A stretch of 64,000 nt of DNA from the NCBI RefSeq assembly GCF_017874595.1, contig NZ_JAGILA010000006.1, positions 124,001-188,000 of the forward strand. Reading direction: 5' to 3'. The first letter of the stretch is position 1; each line of letters starts with the position of its first letter. Made by a program: the position numbers and the translations under genes. Shown in pieces: positions 59,316 through 64,000 of the stretch. The notes under the pieces were generated by a model that saw nothing but the letters and a program-made list of their open reading frames with translations, did not search any database and was not told the origin of the DNA. This stretch comes from Sinorhizobium kostiense. GTDB taxonomy: Bacteria > Pseudomonadota > Alphaproteobacteria > Rhizobiales > Rhizobiaceae.

Positions 59316-59347
59316 AGCGCCAAAAAGCGCTTTCGCTTTTTGGCGCT
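59316..59347. promoter_or_regulatory. Palindrome in the divergent transporter/regulator promoter region
   Basis: AGCGCCAAAAAGCG and CGCTTTTTGGCGCT form a 32-base near-perfect palindrome in the 263-base gap between the divergent transporter and regulator genes. It could be the operator for the XRE-type regulator, or a common rhizobial palindrome. Confidence 0.55.
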
Positions 59348-59425
59348 AGAGCGAAAAGCATGCAATGGACGGAGGCGCTGCTGCCTGTGGTTTCCACCGC
59401 GGCTTGAAATATTGGATCGAAACGG

Positions 59426-60244
59426 ATGCACGCGGACTTCGCCGCCAATCTACGGCTTCTATGCAGCTATCGAGGTTCGATCGCCGAAGTCTGCCGGCAG
59501 TTGAAGATCAATCGGCCGCAATTCAACCGCTATCTCGGCGGGCGCCATCTTCCTTCCGCTCATATCCTGCGCCGGCTCTGCGATTTTTTCGGTGTAGACG
59601 AGCACGAGATCTTGCTTCCTGCCGCCCGCTTCGCGGAGCTCGTGCGGCTGCGCCCGCGTGCACCGCGGATCGAAGCGCCGGCGTCGACCCCTGAGGCCGA
59701 CCACCTCGCCCGCCTGAAGGCGATCGGCAGTTCCGGTCTGGAAAAATATCTCGGCTACTATTTCGAGACTTACGGCTCCATGGCCTACCCGGGAAAAATC
59801 CTGCGCAACCTCGTCCGCATCGAGCGGCGCGGCGACGGCGTCTGTTACCGGCGCAGCGAGCGGCTTGTCGAACGCGCGGGCGAAATGGCCTATCGCGCCG
59901 TCTATCGCGGCGTTGCGCATTTCCTGACCGACCGCATCTTCCTCGTCGATTACGAAACGCTGACGGGACTGGAGATCAGCCAGACGATCCTCTTCCCCTC
60001 CTTCAAGAACCGCATCACCCGCCTTACGGGCCTCAAGCTCGGCGTCTCCGGCAGCGGCGAACGCATGCCCTGCTGCGCCCGGGTGGTCTACGACTATCTG
60101 GCCCCCGCTATCGACCTGCGTCAGGCGCTGTCGCTCTGCGGTCTCTACGAGCCGGACGACCCGCGCCTCGACACGGCGCTGCGCTCGGCGATCACCAACG
60201 ACATCGCTCCCGGCGAGGCGCTGTTTCGAGCCAGGTTTGTTTGA
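59426..60244 (+). CDS. XRE-family regulator (AnsR-like)
   Basis: This 272-residue protein has an N-terminal helix-turn-helix (SIAEVCRQLKINRPQFNRYL, residues about 18-37) with a second helix set SAHILRRLCDFFGV. The remaining 200 residues are a separate domain, possibly effector-binding. It is divergent from the transporter-aspA-ansA operon, the arrangement of AnsR in Rhizobium etli, so it is probably the asparagine-responsive regulator. No gene lies in the 269 bases after it. Confidence 0.82.
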   Translation: MHADFAANLRLLCSYRGSIAEVCRQLKINRPQFNRYLGGRHLPSAHILRRLCDFFGVDEHEILLPAARFAELVRLRPRAPRIEAPASTPEADHLARLKAIGSSGLEKYLGYYFETYGSMAYPGKILRNLVRIERRGDGVCYRRSERLVERAGEMAYRAVYRGVAHFLTDRIFLVDYETLTGLEISQTILFPSFKNRITRLTGLKLGVSGSGERMPCCARVVYDYLAPAIDLRQALSLCGLYEPDDPRLDTALRSAITNDIAPGEALFRARFV

Positions 60245-60513
60245 GGGCTCGATAGCATATTTCGAAGCGTCGTGGGTGCCGCGGACAGCTAAATCTTTGA
60301 TTGCTGCGAAGGCTCCAGAATTGCCCCTGAGTTTGCCGGCCCGCGCGGAACAATTCCGCCGCAAAGTCGCTGCCCCGGAGACCAGCCAATTTTCCGTTTC
60401 ATGCGATCGGGCAGCATGCAACTCGGCTCGCTGGCGCTCTTGCGCAACGGCTGTTGCCTCACAAGGTCCACTCCAATAACTTGCACGCGCGGGCACGAGG
60501 CAAAGGGGCAATC

Positions 60514-61632
60514 ATGTCAATCAAGGCGATAGACCATTCCGGTATCCAGGAGACGATTTCCGTTGTCCCGGCGGGAGAGGTTCCCAAAAAGATGGGGTCA
60601 TCCTTTTTCCGGGGTAGTGCCAGCAACTTCAATCCGTACGGCTCCGATCACGTGAAGGGGGACTTCGCGTCCCGATTCCTGTTGAAGGGCTGGACGCCGG
60701 ACAGGGCATTCATCTCTCCCACTACGAACGTTACCGCTTTCGGGTCGTGCTTTGCTGAGAACATCAGCAAGCACCTTGCGAAGCTGGGATTCGACGTATC
60801 CAAGAACCGCGATCGTGATATCTATATTTCGTCGATGGGCGAGGGCCTGGTCAATGTCCACTCGATCACTCAACAGTTTCGCTGGGCGCTCGAAGGCATA
60901 GCGCCGCCGACAAACCTCTGGCACGGCTATAAGGCCGAAGAATTCGACCTGACGGAAGAGATCCGGACGCGCACCCGCGACGTGTTCCTGAAGACGGACG
61001 TCTTCATTCTGACGTTCGGCCTGTCGGAAATCTGGTACGACGAGTTGACCGGCGGCGTTTTCTGGCGGGCCGTTCCGATGAAACATTACGATCCGAGCCG
61101 GCACAAGTTCCGCGTTTGCACTTTTGACGAGACGAAGGCCTGCATCCAGGAGATCGTCACCCTAGTAGGCAAACACGTGCCTCAGGCGAAGATCGTCGTC
61201 ACCGTATCGCCAATTCCACTCATTGCCACATTCCGGCCGATCGCCTGCCTGACGGCCAACTCTGCATCCAAGGCGATTATTCGGGCCGCCGTCGACGAGA
61301 CGATCCGCGAGCGCGCCGATGAATGGGCGGGCCGCCTTTATTATTTCCCTGCCTACGAGATCGTGAACGAGGCCTTTCCGAACCGTTTCGTCGAGGACGG
61401 CAGGCACTTGCAGAACATGGTTGTGCCTGCGGTCATGAATTTGTTTCAGGCGACCTTTTGCAACACCGACCTCACAATCGAGCAGGCCGAGAAGATGCTG
61501 AAGGACGCCCGGCTGCAGTCGGCCAATACTCTGGACGACCATGCGCTTTTTTCACAGGCCAGATTTGCCTCGAGGTTCGGCGGAATCGTCAGGCGTCTCG
61601 TCGGACGCAAGAGGGAGGCTAAGTCTCGCTAG
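60514..61632 (+). CDS. GSCFA-domain protein
   Basis: This 372-residue protein contains the GSCFA motif in TAFGSCFAENISKHLAKLGF (near residue 75), followed by FILTFGLSEIWYD and VVTVSPIPLIATF. The motif defines a hydrolase-like family (SGNH-related by appearance) seen with polysaccharide genes. ATG 60514 is chosen; the open upstream frame is not domain-like. The function is unknown. Confidence 0.85.
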   Translation: MSIKAIDHSGIQETISVVPAGEVPKKMGSSFFRGSASNFNPYGSDHVKGDFASRFLLKGWTPDRAFISPTTNVTAFGSCFAENISKHLAKLGFDVSKNRDRDIYISSMGEGLVNVHSITQQFRWALEGIAPPTNLWHGYKAEEFDLTEEIRTRTRDVFLKTDVFILTFGLSEIWYDELTGGVFWRAVPMKHYDPSRHKFRVCTFDETKACIQEIVTLVGKHVPQAKIVVTVSPIPLIATFRPIACLTANSASKAIIRAAVDETIRERADEWAGRLYYFPAYEIVNEAFPNRFVEDGRHLQNMVVPAVMNLFQATFCNTDLTIEQAEKMLKDARLQSANTLDDHALFSQARFASRFGGIVRRLVGRKREAKSR

Positions 61633-62006
61633 CGCATCGGCCCGGAAATCGTATCCGATCTTTGGAAAGCTCGATGCGCAGAATCAAAAGAGTTGCAGTG
61701 ACCCTTGCGCGATGCCGCGCTCGGAGGGAGCAGTCGCCGCAAAGCGAAAGCGCCCTCGTTTTGGCCAAGCGCGCTCTCGGCGAACGATCTGCCAAAAGGT
61801 TGCGGCACCCTTGATCGAACGGCTAAACGAGAGCGCTCAGCGGCGCTTCTCAGGCAAGTGGGTTAAAAGCTGCGAGCTGTTTCCTTGCCACCACCCTCGG
61901 TTCTACGGCGCAAAGAGCGCGAGGGGCGGACGTGTATCTCGCTACCCTCTATGTCGACCTGGAGCAGAGAACCTTGCAAACCATCGACAACCCGTTCGGC
62001 ACGAGG

Positions 62007-62050
62007 TTGTCACCCATGTCTTAGGTACAAACTGTTACCTATGTCTCCGG
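62007..62050. mobile_element. Possible insertion-sequence end remnant beside tRNA-Gly
   Basis: GTTGTCACCCATGTCTTAGG followed by GTTACCTATGTCTCCGG looks like the terminal inverted repeat of IS481-type elements, with two near-copies of GTTACCCATGTCT. The element body is not present. The surrounding gap 61633-62067 has no gene. The identification is from memory and is moderate at best. Confidence 0.4.
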
Positions 62051-62067
62051 GCTGGACATGGGAAAAC

Positions 62068-62142
62068 TGGAGCGGGCGAAGGGATTCGAACCCTCGACCC
62101 CAACCTTGGCAAGGTTGTGCTCTACCCCTGAGCTACACCCGC
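62068..62142 (-). tRNA. tRNA-Gly (GCC)
   Basis: On the reverse strand the sequence starts GCGGGTGTAGCTCAG and ends CGCCCGCTCCA with CCA encoded. The acceptor arms pair over seven positions, the T-loop is GGTTCGAATCC, and the anticodon loop TTGCCAA gives GCC for glycine. The tRNA is complete and not interrupted. Confidence 0.97.
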
Positions 62143-62463
62143 TCATCAGACCCAGGCCCGGGGTAGTCGGTGGACCGTGGGCGCCGCCCCGTCTCGCGGC
62201 GACGGGCGGTATATGGCCTAAGCCATTTTCAAATGCAACAGGGAAATGACGCACATGCCAAGATTTTTTCGGCGCTGTTTCGAACCCGTGGTTTTCGCGG
62301 TGTGGTCGAGAGGCTCCATTTGTTGGAATGTAGGCTGAGTCATCATCCCGTCTTGACGATGCCGCATGCCGCTTCAGGACAGGCGAATCGACGCGCCCGA
62401 GATTGCGAAGCGCGACCCTTCTCCGTAAGGAGAAGGAAACATAAAGCCTGAAAGGACCACAGC

Positions 62464-62973
62464 ATGAGCGAGCCACAGCCGAAGACCGCGGAAGACCTGT
62501 TCCGCTTTCTCGACGAGCTTGGGATCAAGCACGCGACCAAGCGACACGCGCCCGTCTTCACGGTTGCAGAGTCGGTCGCGCTTCGCGACGAAATCCCAGG
62601 GGGCCATACAAAAAACCTGTTCCTGAAGGACAAAAAGGACAATTATTTCCTCCTGACCGTCGAGGAGAACGCGACGGTGGACCTGAAGACCATTCATCAG
62701 ACCATCGGCGCAGCGAGCAAGGTCTCCTTCGGCAAGCCGGAGAAGCTGATGGAATATCTGGGCGTAATCCCCGGCGCGGTCACCGCCTTCGGCGCGATCA
62801 ACGACAGGGACGGCAAGGTAAAGATAATTCTGGACGAGGCTTTGATGGAATTCGATACGATCAACTGCCATCCGCTCTCGAACGACCAGACGACCTCGAT
62901 CGCCTCGAAGGACATGTTGCGCTTCATGGAGGCGACCGGGCACGAGCCGCTTGTCTTGAAAGTGACGGCCTGA
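62464..62973 (+). CDS. YbaK/ProXp-type aminoacyl-tRNA deacylase
   Basis: This 169-residue protein matches the prolyl-tRNA-associated editing family: IKHATKRHAPVFTVAES, then HTKNLFLKDKKDNYFLL and GVIPGAVTAFGAIND. It hydrolyses mischarged tRNA in trans. A GAAAGGA site lies upstream. It is 58 bases before the thioredoxin gene. Confidence 0.93.
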   Translation: MSEPQPKTAEDLFRFLDELGIKHATKRHAPVFTVAESVALRDEIPGGHTKNLFLKDKKDNYFLLTVEENATVDLKTIHQTIGAASKVSFGKPEKLMEYLGVIPGAVTAFGAINDRDGKVKIILDEALMEFDTINCHPLSNDQTTSIASKDMLRFMEATGHEPLVLKVTA

Positions 62974-63031
62974 CATACGATGTTTGGCGCGAAAGCATGA
63001 GGTCGGGCGGCACGCCCGCAAGGAGTGAAGA

Positions 63032-64000
63032 ATGGGCGGTAATGACAATCCCTATGCGGGTTCCTTCGGCAACCAGATGACCGGTTCGGCCTCTTTCGGC
63101 GTACAGCCGGCGCCAGGCGCCGCGGGTGACCCGGGCGACCTCATCAAGGAGACCACGACCGCCACCTTCGCCCGAGACGTTATCGAGGCGTCCCGCCAGC
63201 AACCGGTTCTGGTTGATTTCTGGGCTCCCTGGTGCGGGCCTTGCAAACAGCTGACCCCCGTCATCGAAAAAGTGGTCAGGGAAGCCGCCGGACGGGTGAG
63301 GCTCGTCAAGATGAACATCGACGACCATCCTTCGATTGCCGGCCAGCTCGGCATCCAGTCGATCCCAGCGGTGATCGCTTTTGTCGGCGGCCGACCGGTC
63401 GACGGCTTCATGGGCGCCTTGCCGGAGAGCCAGATCAAGCAGTTCATCGATCGTGTGGCTGGGCCGGCGGTAGACGACGCCAAGGCGGAAGTCGAAGCCG
63501 TTCTCGCCGACGCAAAGGCGCTACTTGATTCCGGCGACGCGCAGAACGCTGCCGGGCTGTACGGCGCGGTGCTGCAGGCGGAACCGGAGAACTCAGCCGC
63601 GATTGCCGGCATGGTCGAATGCATGATTGCGCTTGGGCAGCTGGCTGAGGCGCGCCGGGCGCTTTCGCAATTGCCGGAAGAGCTGGCCAAAGCGGCGGCG
63701 ATCGGCGCCGTTTCAAAGAAGCTCGACCAGATTGAAGAGGCTCGAAAGCTTGGTGACCCGCTGGCGCTCGAGCACCGGCTCGCGCTCGATCCCGACGACC
63801 ACGCGGCGAGGCTGAACCTTGCCAAGATCCGTAACGTCGAGGGCGACAGAACTGCCGCCGCCGAGCACCTGCTGATGATCATGAAGCGCGACCGCAGCTT
63901 CGACGACGACGCCGCCCGGCGCGAACTCTTGTCGTTTTTCGAGGTTTGGGGGCCGAAGGACCCGGCAACGATTGCCGCCCGGCGCAAGCTTTCGGCGCTG
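63032..64000 (+). CDS. CnoX-like thioredoxin with tetratricopeptide tail (3' end outside window)
   Basis: The frame opens at ATG 63032, after AAGGAG, and stays open to the window end (323 codons). Residues 40-130 form a thioredoxin domain with the active site WCGPCK. Residues about 150-310 are helical repeats with AEPENSAAIAGMVECM and DPDDHAARLNLAKI, as in YbbN/CnoX. Such proteins are chaperone-like redox factors. The last few residues and the stop are cut off by the window edge. Confidence 0.9.
   Translation, partial: MGGNDNPYAGSFGNQMTGSASFGVQPAPGAAGDPGDLIKETTTATFARDVIEASRQQPVLVDFWAPWCGPCKQLTPVIEKVVREAAGRVRLVKMNIDDHPSIAGQLGIQSIPAVIAFVGGRPVDGFMGALPESQIKQFIDRVAGPAVDDAKAEVEAVLADAKALLDSGDAQNAAGLYGAVLQAEPENSAAIAGMVECMIALGQLAEARRALSQLPEELAKAAAIGAVSKKLDQIEEARKLGDPLALEHRLALDPDDHAARLNLAKIRNVEGDRTAAAEHLLMIMKRDRSFDDDAARRELLSFFEVWGPKDPATIAARRKLSAL

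Overview
This window is chromosomal DNA from an alphaproteobacterium of the Rhizobiales, most like Sinorhizobium (Ensifer). The evidence is the GC-rich housekeeping gene set (typA, rlmN, argG, leuD, metA, thiBPQ, imuA-imuB-dnaE2, ctpA, rppH), three RIME1-type intergenic mosaic elements, an alphaproteobacterial LexA box (GAAC-N7-GAAC), an Irr-type iron control element, and a SAM-II riboswitch in front of metA. This taxonomic reading rests on recognition; no database search was run.

Bases 1 to about 13,200 are an accessory island that is visibly less GC-rich than the rest. Its core (1-7254) is a tightly packed same-strand cluster. In order it encodes the end of a PD-(D/E)XK-type nuclease, an SNF2-type DNA translocase, a ParB/sulfiredoxin-fold protein with a helix-turn-helix region, a DGQHR (DndB-like) protein, a radical-SAM enzyme with a cobalamin-binding-like N-terminus, and a GHKL (Hsp90/MutL/MORC-type) ATPase. 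Four of the five junctions overlap or lie within 22 bases. The cluster combines a possible modifying enzyme, DNA-recognition proteins, a DNA motor and a nuclease. It is the best candidate here for an undescribed DNA-modification or defence system. Beyond it lie four genes without clear homologues: a small protein, a convergent 463-residue protein, a putative QxK-type nuclease, and a protein with a nucleotidyltransferase motif. A 33-codon fragment of an IS256-type transposase marks the right edge of the island.

Bases 13,264-29,703 carry ordinary backbone genes: an ABC-F ATPase, a DUF429 gene pair, small conserved genes set between RIME elements, a Tat-exported PhoD-type phosphatase, typA, rlmN, a COG2984-type ABC importer operon, a LysE exporter, argG, a Bcr/CflA-type MFS pump and a small zincin. 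Bases 29,836-35,688 are the SOS mutagenesis cassette imuA-imuB-dnaE2 behind a LexA box. Next come an iron-responsive bfd gene with an apparent bfr remnant, then rppH and an envelope operon (an EnvC-like factor, ctpA and a divergent polysaccharide deacetylase), followed by an M48 lipoprotein protease.

Bases 43,045-47,944 concern thiamine: a TPP riboswitch drives thiB-thiP-thiQ, and a thiamine pyrophosphokinase gene lies nearby. Another ABC-F gene ends exactly where a 377-base MITE-like inverted-repeat element begins. Next are a DUF1737 gene with a CoA-ester lyase, then leuD and a RidA-family gene, and metA behind a SAM-II aptamer and an intrinsic terminator. An aldose epimerase follows. Then comes an asparagine-catabolism locus (AGCS transporter, aspartase, asparaginase, divergent XRE regulator). 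The window closes with a GSCFA protein, a tRNA-Gly(GCC) beside an insertion-sequence end, a ProXp-type editing protein and a CnoX-like thioredoxin cut by the window edge.
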